From contig NC_092281.1 in assembly GCF_036320965.1 (NCBI RefSeq), positions 11,608,719-11,672,718 of the forward strand: DNA of 64,000 nt, read 5' to 3'. The position numbers and the translations under genes are program-made. This DNA comes from Panulirus ornatus (Eukaryota > Arthropoda > Malacostraca > Decapoda > Palinuridae). Of this stretch, positions 39,662-53,500 are shown one piece after another (position 1 is the first letter of the stretch; each line of letters opens with the position of its first letter). A model generated the notes under the pieces. That model made no database searches, was not told the origin of the DNA, and was given only the letters and a program-made list of their open reading frames with translations.

Positions 39662-40059
39662 GTTCCCCTCCATTGCTTAAGCTTCATTGTTAGGTGAAAA
39701 CTGTGTCCATATTATCACTTAGTGCACAGTTTATGATTTTGATCTATAGGGAATCTCAAGTTTTTTGTTTAATTGGATATCTCTAGTCTAATTTGTTGCT
39801 CAACTTTTTATATAATGTAAGCAATTCAGTGCCTTTGCCAGATGTGTTAAAGGGTGCAGTAGGTACTTGGGTTATGGCTATATGTTATTTCCCATGACAG
39901 CTTGTGACGTTTGGTAACCTTGGTAATAAAACTACCATATAAGACAAAATTGGAAGAAATTTCTTTATTCAGACATTCCGCATTGCCCAAAATGTTTGCA
40001 CTAAAGGAAGTATTCCTGAATTTATAGAATGTGCCAAATTGGTTGGTATGTGCCACTTG

Positions 40060-40065
40060 AATAAA
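40060..40065 (+). promoter_or_regulatory. Glycogenin polyadenylation signal (distal candidate)
   Basis: AATAAA about 790 bases after the stop codon, in AT-rich sequence. I cannot tell from sequence alone which of the two signals is used. Confidence 0.45.
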
Positions 40066-40584
40066 GACTACATATTATTGACATTTTTATTATCCCATTT
40101 TCATATTAATGCTTCATGGTAGACATTACTTTAAAGAGGTTTCAAATGTAAATTCTGAATATGCAACCATGGTTCCATACAGAAAAACTGGTACTTAATA
40201 TTTTGTAATAGATAGTATATAAAAGCACATCAATGTAAAAAAGTGAATGTAATTTTTTTCAGAATTTTAAAGTTGGATCATGCATTCCAGCACTACAATT
40301 TAAACTTAGCCCACCTGAAAAATTAACGACCTACAAATTGAGTCATCTAAATAATAAGTACCACACTATAAATACTGTACATCCAACAAAGTACTGTTTT
40401 ACAATGGGGATGTAGCTGTTTCTTTGGACCACATTGAAAACTGTTGAAATTGATTTTATGCAAGAATGACTTTGCTACACTTGGTCTCTTTTACATACTC
40501 TTTTTATGATTTCTGACAAGCCTATAACATTTTATTTTACTCATTATTCCCCTAATTCAGCAAGAGTGTGCCAAGAACAGCAAA

Positions 40585-41190
40585 AAATGGCTTCATGTGG
40601 TGAAACCCCCTTAGTCATGTTTAATGCACTAAAACCAGAGCCTACCATCCACAGGAAAAACCCACAGACCAATTCCATGGTTTACTGACTGCTTCATGTG
40701 CTGTGGTTCTAATTAGACAATATTTTCCCCAAGTCCCAACCTCACTCATGTACCACATTGCCCCAATTTTCTCATCCCATCCTTGCCTTTGGGCCTCCTA
40801 AATATTCAGGTCCCAGCACCTTGCCCTCTTTTACACATTTCTTCCATACCCTCATCCACAGTTCTCTTCTTCCTTTGCCTCTAATTACACACAAACCCTT
40901 TTTGTCTGTTTCTTCATTTTCTTCCTATGCCCAAAATATTTCATCTGGTCCACTTTCTTAATCAGACTGCACTTACTTCCACATCTCTTACTCTGTCATT
41001 TATTACATGCGTGATTAAACTCTTTTACACACCACATAAGGCTGCAAGACATTTTATTTCCAACAGATCCATCCTCTTAGTGAGTTCTGGGACCAAAAGC
41101 CTCTCCATACAACACCACTGGGATTCTTATTTCTTTAAACATAACCATGTTTGCCCTGACAATGTTGGATAACCTCTCCTTCCACTCACT
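40585..41190 (-). mobile_element. Decayed LINE copy
   Basis: Read on the minus strand, it carries remnants of the LINE coding end. The segment near 41,090-41,160 corresponds to the KAKMGMFEGIV..MLYG block, and that near 41,040-41,085 to the VLEMRCLRTM block. Towards 40,590-40,720 it has the CATGTTTAATGCACTAAAAC and TTCCATGGTTTAC phrases of the 3' region. Frameshifts and stops are frequent. It lies between glycogenin and ERGIC-53. Confidence 0.7.
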
Positions 41191-41199
41191 ACTAACCCA

Positions 41200-42030
41200 A
41201 AATCCTCTCACACAAATGTGTAATTACCCTAGACTTTCTTCCCTTGCTCCCACCCTATAATTTCGATCAGGTCCTATGGTTCATCTGATCCAGGTGTGTA
41301 AAGCATTCCTTTTTCTAGGTATTCCCAAAAAATAATTACTTATATATTTCATGTGCATTGTACGAGTTTGGGTTAATGGCCATCTAGTAATCGACAGATG
41401 TAATTCCAACATACACAACTAAAAAATGCTGATTATACCCAAACCCAGAATCAATTGGGTTTGGGAATATTTTGTTGGAACTTTTTTCTGTGTTTATAGT
41501 GAGAAAAAAATTGGGTGTACAGGGACTTCTACCAAGAGAATTTTTTGTCTCGATCATTTTACCCATGTATTTCATTAACCTAAACTGTACTGTAAACGCA
41601 CACTAGTCCTGGGTATCTTGACCCCCTTTCCAGACAAAATTTACGTAACTTGTTTTGATTTCTCCTTAATGAACAATGACTATGTTCCTATGTTACACTT
41701 ATGGTGTCTAGAGATACTGTCCATGCTGTAACTATAATTATGGATGCAACTCTTATAGTGATTCACATATTTCTTGTGTATCATCTCTGCTGGTTTTAGG
41801 ATATGGATGCTAAATATACATAAAAATGCAAAGTTGAATTTGAAAATAACTGAAAAAAAGAGTACTTACAAATCAGACAAGTTACTACTATAACATAAAA
41901 TTTTTAATGATTTTAGAGAACAGAATTGAGATATCCAGACATGAGGAAGCCTGAGAGTGGACCAAAGCAGTAGAAAATAGGAATGCCACTGAGCAATTAA
42001 ATGCACTCCATGCTTCATTTTTTCTGGTGT
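41200..42030. other. Gene-free intergenic sequence
   Basis: I see no exon, RNA gene or recognisable repeat. Confidence 0.4.
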
Positions 42031-42035
42031 CAACA

Positions 42036-42480
42036 AAAGTCCACATCAAGGCCAGGCCTCAACTGACACCTAAGGAGCTTAATGAAAGGGAATATATGAG
42101 AAAAAGTATTTAGGTATTTTGAAGAAATTGAAACGCCCGTCTTTTAAGAAGTGCCAAATGATATTTATTAGGAAGGACATGAAACGTAAATTTCCAAAGC
42201 TTTGAGGTGTAGGAAAGAAACTGTCAAAACAGCCCCTCATTGAGTAACCAACAGCCACATAGTAAACTTGTGATGCAGTAACTTGCCATGTGGTCTAGCT
42301 AGTGGTGGGGGCAGACAAGCAGCCAGTTCTCAGTTAAAAAAAACAAAGGGATACCTTCAGAAGGGAGAAAGTAAACAAGTATTGCAGCAGAGGGCAAGTA
42401 GGGTCAATTTTTTAAGTTAGTTGAGGAGAGTTGATATGTCAGACTGCTGTCAACTCTGTCCAGTAAAGATGCAGTGCTAG
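42036..42480 (+). repeat. Dispersed repeat family R1, copy 2
   Basis: Second copy of the repeat at 31,592-32,040, same orientation, sharing GTCCACATCAAGGCC, TTCCAAAGCTTTGAGGTGT, TGTGATGCAGTA and GCAGCCAGTTCTC in order. No coding potential. Confidence 0.8.
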
Positions 42481-42579
42481 ATCCACCCCAGATGTGAGAG
42501 TAGTACTCCAAACAAGGATATATTAACTTTCTATGGATGGAACACCTGTTCAGAAATTTTTTTTCAACATTTAAAAACT

Positions 42580-43500
42580 CCCAGATTCTTAGAGGCAGAT
42601 TTGGCTAAGCTACATCTTCATTACACCCTCAGCGTCACCAAACTACATCTTCACTAAATCCTTGACATTCCTGTCTACTGATTTTGAACTTTACAACTCA
42701 GGACAAAGACCAACTTCACCACACCATCATCTCCTTTATTCCTTAGACAACAGTTGCCTTTGACTTGATCCACACGGTGCTGGTCAAAGGCCTCTTTACT
42801 AAATCAGTGACACTAATTGCCTTTAACACGAACCATAGCGATCAAGACACTGGCAATCTTCACCAAACTCTCATATCAATTACATCCTCAACACCACTGG
42901 TCTTAAATGTGATCCTTTCAGGCCTTTGTCCTGACTCATGAGAGTCATAACAAAGGACTTCTTCACTACATCTCAAACATAAGTGGCCACAAACGACATC
43001 ATCACTTATATAATTAAACTCCAATTAGGAAGAAGTTGATGAAAATAAGTTACTTTGACAAGTAATGTCAAGAAGTCCTGAACTTGACTATTACATATAA
43101 ATAGAGAGAGGGAGAGAAATGATTTACAAAAATCACAAGCCTTTCAATGGAATTCAAACATAGCAAACGTATAATTTATCATCATTACACCACTAATTTA
43201 ACGGTCATAAAATATCAAAAATTTAATTTAGATCAAGAATATGAGAATTTTTATTCCCATGCATAACAAGCTTCTAGGCTCTGCTGATCCTAACACAAAT
43301 TAAACCTAAAATTTTTTCTTGTCCACTAAAATAACTTTTATTTTCAAACCCGATTAAATTTGGACGAATATCTAGAGACTGTAAGTACCTTTTCCCTTAC
43401 ATTAAGTGATAAATCACAGAATGATTGACACAAGAGGAGTAAATAATCATCAAAACGAATCAAGAAGAGGTGGTGTGGGGAGCGACAGATGGTCGCACAC
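42580..43500. other. Intergenic sequence with degenerate CTTCACTAAATC-like phrases
   Basis: Between about 42,600 and 43,000 the phrases CTTCACTAAATC, CATCTTCAC, GACACTAATTGCC and similar recur loosely, suggesting an old minisatellite. The rest is AT-rich and unremarkable. Confidence 0.4.
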
Positions 43501-43523
43501 TAGTATGAGGGTACTGGACAGAC

Positions 43524-43670
43524 ATGATTCCCCTGAATGAAGTCCTGGAAGGCCATTACACGAAACCTATTGATTTTACAGTTACAAGGTTCGCTAAATC
43601 GAAGGCATTAGAGAAGGTTCAGCTTAAAAGTTTCAAGGAAGAGCTGAAGAAACATTTCATTAGCAACTGA
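43524..43670 (+). CDS. 48-codon open frame, possible fossil or orphan exon
   Basis: ATG to TGA frame reading MIPLNEVLEGHYTKPIDF, then TVTRFAKSKALEKV and QLKSFKEELKKHFISN. The Lys/Glu/Leu-rich end looks like an amphipathic helix and the composition is more protein-like than its AT-rich surroundings. I recognise no family. ACTGGACAG, a weak acceptor, lies just before the ATG. It could be a decayed exon, part of an unrecognised transposon, or chance. Confidence 0.25.
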   Translation: MIPLNEVLEGHYTKPIDFTVTRFAKSKALEKVQLKSFKEELKKHFISN

Positions 43671-44354
43671 GAAGCGGTAATGCTGTAAATGCTGACTAAA
43701 TTCTGTCTATACAGTAGACATTAGTTCAAGAATGGGTCATTACACGGTATGAAGCTCCTCCCCATGTGAACAAACTGTTAATTAAACAACCTATCAGCTA
43801 AAGAGAACTGAATTATTTAAATTCATTCTCACAGACACAAGGTACTAAATCATTTCGGATCAAGTGATTCAAAACAGTTTTACAACCCACTTGCCTGTTT
43901 ACTTATTACGATTGTTCTCGAGAAGATATGCAATAACCATTCTTTTAAGCTATTATGCATGGAGAGTACGAATTCATATAGAAATTACTGATGGGTAGGT
44001 TTCATTTTTTGTGTCTTTGATATATAGCTTATACGATTTTCTAAATATCGGGGTACAATCGATAATGATGTTTAACATGGTGGTATAGTCTAATAGTAAA
44101 TCTCTGAAAATTGGCAGAACTATGACTTCCTTATAAGAACGCTTGGAAGGTATTCCTGTCACAAATACTGATCACAAATGAATCACTTTCTCAGAACTAA
44201 ATTGATATTCATGAAAACTACACCGTTTTTAGTTTATTTGATATTGTAAATATAATTCTCTAATTATTAGTCATATATTAAAAACAATATTTGGTTTATT
44301 CATAAATATAAAATATTGAACTACAATAGCTTTTGTTTTTATTTTTAATATTTG

Positions 44355-44362
44355 TGACGTGT
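44355..44362 (+). promoter_or_regulatory. UPRE-like TGACGTGT element before ERGIC-53
   Basis: TGACGTGT, a seven-of-eight match to the unfolded-protein-response element TGACGTGG/A bound by XBP1/ATF6-type factors. It begins 48 bases before the ERGIC-53 ATG. Induction of ERGIC-53 by ER stress is known in mammals. A single short match can be chance, and I cannot place the transcription start. Confidence 0.3.
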
Positions 44363-44402
44363 ACTTGTTGTTTTGCCAGTGGACACTCAACAAGTATCGG
44401 AG

Positions 44403-44556
44403 ATGGACGTTTGGTGGACTTTCGCTTTCCTTTTATTTCTGCTATCGGTCACCTATGGTCAAAATCCCCATAAAAGATTCGAATATAAATACAGCTTCAA
44501 GGGGCCGTACCTAGCGCAGAAGGACAATCAGGTTCCCTTCTGGCAGTACAGTGGCA
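44403..44556 (+). CDS. LMAN1: ERGIC-53 exon 1 (signal peptide and domain start)
   Basis: ATG at 44,403 is the first Met, followed by a hydrophobic stretch FAFLLFLLSV and a likely cleavage after VTYG or TYGQ. HKRFEYKYSFKGPYL then matches human HRRFEYKYSFKGPHL. The donor GGCA|GTGAGT is phase 1; the codon completed by exon 2 gives GNAI as in human. The frame upstream of the ATG is open back to about 44,373 but has no earlier ATG. Confidence 0.93.
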
Positions 44557-47500
44557 GTGAGTAAGAGTATTCTTGACAGTTACCTGACGTGTATGCCGGC
44601 CAAGGGATCGTCTGCTAACATATGTTCTGGGGCCACAACCTTCTGTGTAGTCTGTAGCGGCTTGACTATCTCAGGTGCTACAGCTGCAGGCCCAACAGAC
44701 ATTAGGGAGGGACTGGGTTTAATGCCCCGGAAATATTGGCCTGCCGATGGGCGAGTGACTGGTTGCGTCACAAGAACAGCTGATGACCCATACTTTACCA
44801 TACATTACCCATGAGGAGCTCAGATCTGAGGCAGTTGTTTACGATGAAATATTAAGGTCAAAGTCATGGTTAACAGTCGCCATTTGTTTCCACGCAGTGT
44901 CAGGTCCATACTGCAGGAAATATTCTGGGAGATACTTTGTCATTATGAAGATTAAGGGCACCACGAAACTTTGATAAGTCTTTGATTGTTTTGTGTTAGT
45001 AGTGTAGTGTATAGAGAATGGAGTATGGGCTATTGATCACTGTAGCTCTGGATATAGAGCAAATTCTTGTGCTGTGCCAATTTAGTGTTTAGAGAATATT
45101 TTGTTAAACAATTGATTAGATGATAGTAGTGAGGTTTATGTGTATCAGTAAAAGTGTTAGGTACTTTAATGTAAATGTAGATGTGAAAAATCAACTGAAT
45201 CTATAAACCTCATGTAATTTGACCCGGTAGCCAAAATGATTGTAGAAATATGTCAGCATGAAATACATCTGCTGCTGGGGATTGCTTAGCTGCTTGCTGT
45301 CACGTCTGTTTGTTAACATTTGGTGATATATGCAGGGTACTTAGTCATGTGTGGCTGGCATATGTTGATTAGAATATTGATCATTAAGATGGATCTTGAC
45401 AGCTAGAGAGATCGTGAGTATTTTTTTTAAGCTCTGTTTAGTATTTACATGTTACGTGCTTTTACCTTAACCCCACGTTTTTCTAAATAACCAGCTTTTG
45501 CCATAGTAACATTGTGTATTAAGATGTAATGCACAAAATCTTGATATGCATGTCACTGTATTCTTTAAACACAACATTCACATTTCAGAATAAAGATTGA
45601 CCAGTATTTATGGGTAGTAGTGATGTGAAGCTAAACTGACAATTGCTACAAGAAGATTGGAAGACCTTAATTTTCGATATTCTTTTTGAAATATGCCAGA
45701 CATACTCATGATTGAGCATCTCTCGAACTCATGACAAATGTCCACACACAAAACTATGCAGCTGTTCTCATCATTGTCCAAACTCTTCTGAAAACTTGGA
45801 AAAGGTCATGGCTTGGAAGAAGAGGGAAATTGAGTTTCAAAAGTAATTATAATTAAAATCATATGTGGAAATCTTTGTGTACTTCCCTAGGAAGTGGCAT
45901 TGATATACTGATTATAGTTATTTATTACTTATATTCTCCTTATTTGCTCTGTCTTCCTTGAAATTAATCATTTAGTATTATGTTCGTCAGTAATAAATGA
46001 AATTTTCAAAGGCACATCTTGAAATACCCTTTTATCCGATAAGGTTGGACAAGGTCATATGTTGCCTGAGACATCTTGACATGGGCCAAAGTTATAGTTG
46101 AACAGGCAGCTTTTTACCTTGGTGAGGATTAGGTTTGATATGGTAGGGCTTTTCACCTGGTTAAGAATTGGGTTTGTTTTTTCAATATTTAACCTTGTAC
46201 CTTTCTAGTCTTATAAAGGCCTTCCCACAATTGTTGAGGTTTTTTGCTGTAATAGCTTTCCAGAGAAGTTTGTTACTGATATCAAAATCATGTTTGAGAG
46301 TGAGAAAGACATACTTTTGTTAAGAAAAGAAATACCATGGGTAATATTACAGTTTTTTACATGTTTAACTAGCAGTCTTGTTTGGCTAGAATCTATCCTT
46401 ATTACAGAAGCTGCTTCTCATCCTGTTACACATTGTACATTCTTTTTCATGGAAATTTGTGATGTTTGCTGCTGCAACACTCACACTGTAATGTTCACTT
46501 CACTTATTTGCAACTTGTTCCTTGCTATAAACATTTGTTAAGTGGCAGTTTAGGAGAGGAATGTTGGAGATGATTGCATGAGCAATATATTCAACATCAT
46601 TATACAGTTTGATATTCTCTTGAGCATTGTCTAATCGGAATAATCCCTCATCTGACAGTTTTTTATTATTCCGCTCTTTTGAGCATGTAAATGTAAGAAG
46701 TAGATTGATGAGCAGTGAAACAGTTTTATGAGCTTCACTACTTTGTAATTTTAGGAAAACCACTTATTATTGATTTTATGCTGTTTGAAGCAAGAGCTTT
46801 GATTAATCTTATATAGTTCATTATGGAGACATTGCCAGACTCCATTTGCTTGTGGCTTACTATAAGTTGAAAAGTCACCTTAGAAGTCAATTACAGTGGT
46901 TGTATTATCAAAGTACAATCATGTTGAAGAATTTTTCACTCCAAAGGAGTCCATCCTTTTCCTGCTACTGATTGTATTACAGTTTTAAGCTGCCTGAACC
47001 TCTGAAGAAGAGGTCCTAAGGATACATATACAGAAGTCCCTAGCCTACCACCGTCTTAAGTATAAATGCTTAGAATACTGCATACCAATTACTAACCTTG
47101 GCATCAAGTTTTGGGTATCCATGGTTTTCATTGGCACTATCAAAATTTCAGCCATACATTGGGTGAGCATCATGTGGCTACAGGCTGCTTTTAACCCTAC
47201 TCGGCAGATCATTTCTAGGGAGAGGTAAGAGGAATGTCATAACCAGGCAGTGTTGCTTGTGCAAGTGTTGAGGTAGCCTTTTGTGTGACATAGCTACCTG
47301 GCTGCTTTGTAGGACTATGAAGATGACATATTGCCTTCATATTATTACCTTGCAGCTTTGTACATCATTTCTTTGTACTCTTATAAAATAAGCATGCTGT
47401 TTTGGAATTATAATGCTCACTTTTACCTCTGAGTTGTTCAATTTAAGGGTCATTCCCCCTAACTCCCCATTTCCTTTAGGCCCTGTATATTCCCAACCAC

Positions 47501-50500
47501 GATTTTGCCATCCATAAGCTCCTCCAGGAACAGGAACATTACCCCAGTAGTTGGTAAGGGACTTTGGTAGTAAGATAACATATTCAGGAAATAATTTTTT
47601 ATTTCTTTTTCCCTTGCCACAGGGTAGAATAGAATACTAACCATGTGTCTCCAACATTTTGTAGAGGGGAACTTTATTATCACTTCCTAAGAGTAGGAGC
47701 AAGAGGAGTGGAGAGAAGATTGTACCCCGATAGGTCAGTTGATAGCACAACCTCACTTAGGTGGGGCAAGGCAACCTGGTCTAATATAAAATTCAGTTCT
47801 TGAGAAATGCATGAAATTATATCAACTTTCATTTTTGTTTATTGTATTTTAAGTTTTATGAGGTACTTTATACTTTATTTGTAATGTTGACACCTTTTAT
47901 TTTGCAGATGCCATTGCCAGTGAGGAAAGTGTTCGTATCACCCCATCTCTGCGCAGTCAGAAGGGTCAAATATGGACCAAAATTCCGACAAACTTCGAGT
48001 GGTGGGAAGTAGACTTTGTCTTCCGTGTGACTGGACGAGGGAGAATAGGAGCTGATGGCTTGGTTAGTGGACTCATCACTCTGTGTTTTATAAAGAAGCA
48101 TATTAACATATTTCACTCTCGTGTTACTAATGAACCTCTTTAGACCATAAGTTTTTCTGTTGGTACTGGTATAGGAATATTTACAGTGTTCATATGTAGT
48201 AGATATTGTTAGAGTGTTTGTTTTATCTTCATATTGTAGGTATTAATGCAAGTACTAATATTTGTTATTGATATTGATCATGGTTTGTATATTTCACAAG
48301 TATTGAAAAACATGAACCAGAAATACAATTTATAGTTTCCGTATCATACCAATATTTTTCATTGAACTCTTCATCTTATATATACCAGTTAGTATCCTGC
48401 AGGAGAATAGAATGATCAGTGCACAGTCTTCCCCACGCACTATGATCAGTTTGTGTTTCAACAGATCCCTTTACCAAATTTCAAAGGAGCAGCCCTCATT
48501 CCAGATACACATATGGGTCTTGTACACTAGTTATTATCTCCACCCATTTTTCTTTTTTTTTTTTTTTCAAAATTTCCTCAGACTTTCAAATAGATTTTTA
48601 TTTTTCCCAATCCACATTCACCCAGCAGCACTTTCCCAGACACATTTCTTTCCACTTTGTCTTGAATTACCCACTTTCATTTAAACTTAGAGACTTTTTA
48701 ACATTCTCTTTTTTATTGATATTGTAGATTTGGTTCTTATTCACTTAATACAGCAAAATTGTGAAAATACAGGAACCATGTCACAAAATAAAGATCACAT
48801 GGGCACCAGCTGAGAAGTTTCAGATCTTGAGGAGAAAGGTAGCCAGTCACAGCATTAGTGGAAAGTAACATGGCATGACCTTGTTAGTCCCTATCGGTAT
48901 TTAAAACATTTTGAGATTGTGTGGTGCCGAGTATTAATATATGGAAACATTTTGTGAGACATTGTCATAACTGCATAACTGAGGAAAACCACTTTAGCCC
49001 AGAAGTGTTTTGTGTTTTTTTTTTTTTTTATTATTTGATATTGATGTAAGACTCACCTCTGTTAAGTGATGAAACTAGAATTCCATCCCACCTGACATAT
49101 ACCCATCAGAAACCACACTCCTGATAAACATGAGTCACACTCTCGTGCTTATGTTCTAGACATCACCCATCACTACAAGCACCATTTGAGCATATCCTAA
49201 GACTCTTAATGGCCACAATGCAACTGCAATAAAGAAGACACCAAGCATTTACTACTCAATTGCTTTCACATCACAACTCTTTATAACCTATCATCCCAAC
49301 CATTGGATGTGGCCAGCTTCCTTAGTGCTGCAGGAACCTGATAAGGATAGAAGGGACTCCTACGACAAGAAGGTAGAGGACCAGATCCATGAATGCCACA
49401 TACAAATTCCTCTCTTTCTCGAATTTCTCTCGATTTCTTCATATCCCCTGGCTCAGCCCATCCTTGCAAACCATACTGCTTCAATTCGCTCTTTCCCTTG
49501 CATGCTTCTGATCTGCCTGTATGTCCAGGCCCTGTGCCTTCAAAACATCTTTCACTGCACCGTTCCACATCATACTTTGTTTCGCTGTTTTCCTTGCTTC
49601 ATCCACTTCTGACATATATACCCTCTTAGTCATCCTTTCCTCGCTTATCCTCTCTCCATGTCTAAACTATATCAGCACACCCTTTTCAGCTTTGTCATAC
49701 ATACTCCTCTTACTACGACATCTCTGTTTTCCTATATCATTTTTTATTGAAGCAACCCTTCTTCCATGACATACGGTTCTCAAACATTTAATTTCCAACA
49801 CATTCACCATATCCTTAACATTTTTGTCTAAGGCCCATGCCTCACATCCATATAGCACTGACTGTATTACTATACCATCAAACAAACCCATTTTTGCCCC
49901 TATAGATAGTTCTGTCTGTCCACACATTTCTCAATGTTTTCACAACCTTTCCCATCTCACCCACCCAGTGGGTCACTTCAGCTGCCAGTGTTCCATTCTA
50001 GGTATCTAAAACATTTCACTTCCTCCAAGTTATCTCATCAAACTTGCATTCCAAATACCCTCTCTCTTTTTGCTGCTAAGGATAGTAATCATGCTTTTAT
50101 TTGCATTTACTCTCGATTTTCTCCTTTCATATAATCTCCCAAACTGACACCAGCTTCTGCAGTTTCTAACTCGATTTTGTTGCCAAAGCTGCGTCATCAG
50201 CAAACAAGTGCTGAATCAGTACCTAGATCCCTCTCTGCCACCACCAGCAGACTGCAAACCTGCCCCTGTCTCCAAGACCCTTGTATTTACATCCCCAACC
50301 ATTTGCAGGTTTAAACAGCTATGATGATATCACACAAGTCACACTACCCTTCAATTACAACTTGAAATTGCATTTATGGGAAGGAAGGAAGATTAAAAGT
50401 ATATCTTTTATGTTTCTGAATCTAAATTTTCTTCATGACAGGCTGTCTGGTTTAATGATAAACCTGCTGGGGAAGGTCCAGTGTTTGGAAGTGAAGACAA

Positions 50501-53500
50501 ATGGAATGGACTTGGAGTCTTTTTTGATTCCTTTGACAATGATAACAAAAGGAACAACCCATACGTCATGGCCATGGTCAATGATGGGACTAAGGTTTAT
50601 GATCACGAACAGTAAGTGTTTACTCAATACAGTCATTAATTCACAGGTAAGAGTAACAGGGTAGCAGAATCACTTCCAGGAAAGTGTATGTGGTGTCAGA
50701 TGTAAGTCAGTTATCTCACTGAATGGAATGTCAGGGTGATAAACTTTGCATATACCAAGATGGAAGTGCTTTGATAAACATTGTATGGAAGGGTAATTTT
50801 GATAGGGGTGTGTGTATGTTAAAGGTAAAGGGTAGTGACATTTGACTGGGATTAAGGGAAGTGTTTGTGATCAAGCTTGTTAGGCAGTACAAATGGCTAC
50901 AAAGGAAGATGTGGGAATTTTATTAAATGATAATTATTTTGAAAGTTTGTTGATTGCAGATATGTAAGTTATATATTTTTAGCAATGAAAATTTTTTGAT
51001 GGACTCTGTGTTACTGTGAAAATCATAAATGTAGTTAGTTTGATGAAATTTTATTTATGTTTCTTGATACATGTTAAGAATACACTCTGGGTGTGATGAT
51101 TTTGGTTTTACTGTTACATTTTCCAAGTAATTTTTCTTTCCAGTGATGGCTTGAGCCAGCAACTTGGTGGTTGCCTTCGAGACTTCCGAAACAAACCTTT
51201 CCCAGTTAGAGCGAAGATTGAGTATTACAAGAATGTCCTAACTGTGAGTTACAGATAATTATCATATTTTACAAATTGGTGAATTTTATTCATTTAGCTT
51301 GTTTTGTTGACTATTGTATTCTTTTATTTGAAATATAAGTCTGTTCTGTGCCTAAGGTCTTTACTGCATTTGAATTTCATGTACATGAATTAGTGAGAGT
51401 AATACCTATGCGTAATAAACAGAATATTTTTTCCTATAGGTGATGAGAATAGTTTCTCGTACTCTTTTGAAACAATTTCCCCCCTTTTTTTAACATCAGT
51501 AACCCCGCCTCTTCTGCATTATGTGAAATATGTGAATGATAGCAAATTGGTGCCTTTTGTTTATGATGATCTGTTCGTGTGTTTTGTAAAGTTAGAAAAT
51601 ATTATGGGGAGAGGGGGTGCCATTTCGTGTGTGGTGGGGTGGCGACGGGAATGGATGAGGGCAGCAAGTATGAATATGTATATGTGTTTATATGTATAAA
51701 ACTCTGTATGTATATGTATGTATACGTTGAAATGTATAGGTATGTATATGTGCGTATGTGGGCCTGTATGTATATGCATGTGTATTTGGGCGGGTTAGGC
51801 CAATCTTTCGTCTGTTTCCTTGTGCTACCTCGCTAACGCGGGAGACAGCAATAAAGTAATATAAAAAATATGCAAAAAGAATTGTGCAGTACATTTGAAT
51901 GTAGTGGATTCATTGGTAGTGCAGTATGAAGCTGGTTTTCATAGTTGACTCCTGTTATTTCGTGTGTTTTTTTTTTCATATTAACTTTTAATTTTTTGAT
52001 CTTGTGTTACTGTGATAAAGTGGTCATCTTTTTTCTGTATAGAATCATCATTTAGTCACAAAACTCCCATTTGAAAAGCTGAGCAGTTAATCATATTTTC
52101 TAATGGGTAAGACTTTTTATTGTGAAATAGTCTTGTCATTTGTTTCTTTGAATTTTGCAGAGGCTTTTTTATTTCTCTCAATTTTGAAGGACATGAATAT
52201 TTAATTGAAATTCTGCTCCATTACCACCTTTTAACAACAGTAGCCCCAGTTTCCAGTGATCTTGTGTGAGATTCCTTGGTATATCGTTGTGAGGAAGCTA
52301 CTGTAATATACTTGTGATTCAGTGAATCTTTAGAATCTCCATATGGCTGTCTACCCTGTCATTGTGAAAAAAAATTGCAATTGATTTTACTAGTATCATG
52401 TTAACAAGACTTTATACTTATTGAGTTGCTTGGCCGTTGGATGTTAGAAAAAAAAATTGCATGTTAATCTTTTAATTGCTATGGATGTATATATTTGTCC
52501 TACCCTGTGAGTGCTGTGGACAGTGAATGGAACCATGGGATCTGAAGTGATCCATAGGCTGGGTGAAAAGGCAAAGGTCCTGGGCACATTAGGGAGTGTA
52601 TGGAAGGAGAGATAACATTTTATGAAGGTAAAATGGGTATGTTTAATGGTTTACTTGTTCTTTAGATCACTCCTTAACTTCTCTGCTATTGTCCAAATAA
52701 ATTAAGGTAATCACATAAGATGGTATTGCCATGAAGGAGACATGGCAGATGATAGCTAGGTTGAGACAGTGTATTGTAGCATAGTAGAAGGTACAAGAAA
52801 AGGTATACTGTAGATGAGTTGCTTTGAATTAATTGATTGTACTAGAGGTATTTAAGATGTTCACGGAATCCTTTTTGGTCACTTAGACTTGAGTCATTAT
52901 GTCTGCAAAGGTTGTTTGAATGATTATTTTAATGTTATGATAAATCAACTTAATGTGTAGAGTGAAAAAGTAGGAGATGTGAATGTGATGTAGGTGTTCA
53001 TGATTCACTCTTACACATTGGATATGGATTAAGGATGTGTGAGTGAACTGAGAGGCAGTGTATACTTCCTGATCCACGACATGTAAAGGAGAACAAAGTT
53101 TAAAATATTAGAATATTCAGATCTATGTGTTGCATACATTTTGGTATCTTGATAGAATAGTTTAATTAATGGTATATTTTTGCATCCTCACTTTTCTTTG
53201 TTATTAGATTTTATAGTTTTTATAATGACACAGGTAATGATACAGCAACTTGAGTTTGATTATACCAAACTTGAGGAAAAAGAAGACCAAGATGTAGATT
53301 CTGTTAAACCTGAGTCAGAAGGTACAAAAGTATCAGAAGATCAGCCATCAGCTGCACTTCCTCTTGCCAATGATATGACGACACCTTCACCATATGCCTA
53401 CGAGCATGAACTGAAGACCTCAGAGCCCCCAGATGATATTTTTTCGACCATATCATCAGCTTACCAGAGTTTTACATCAGAGAGTACCCTGCCATCAACA

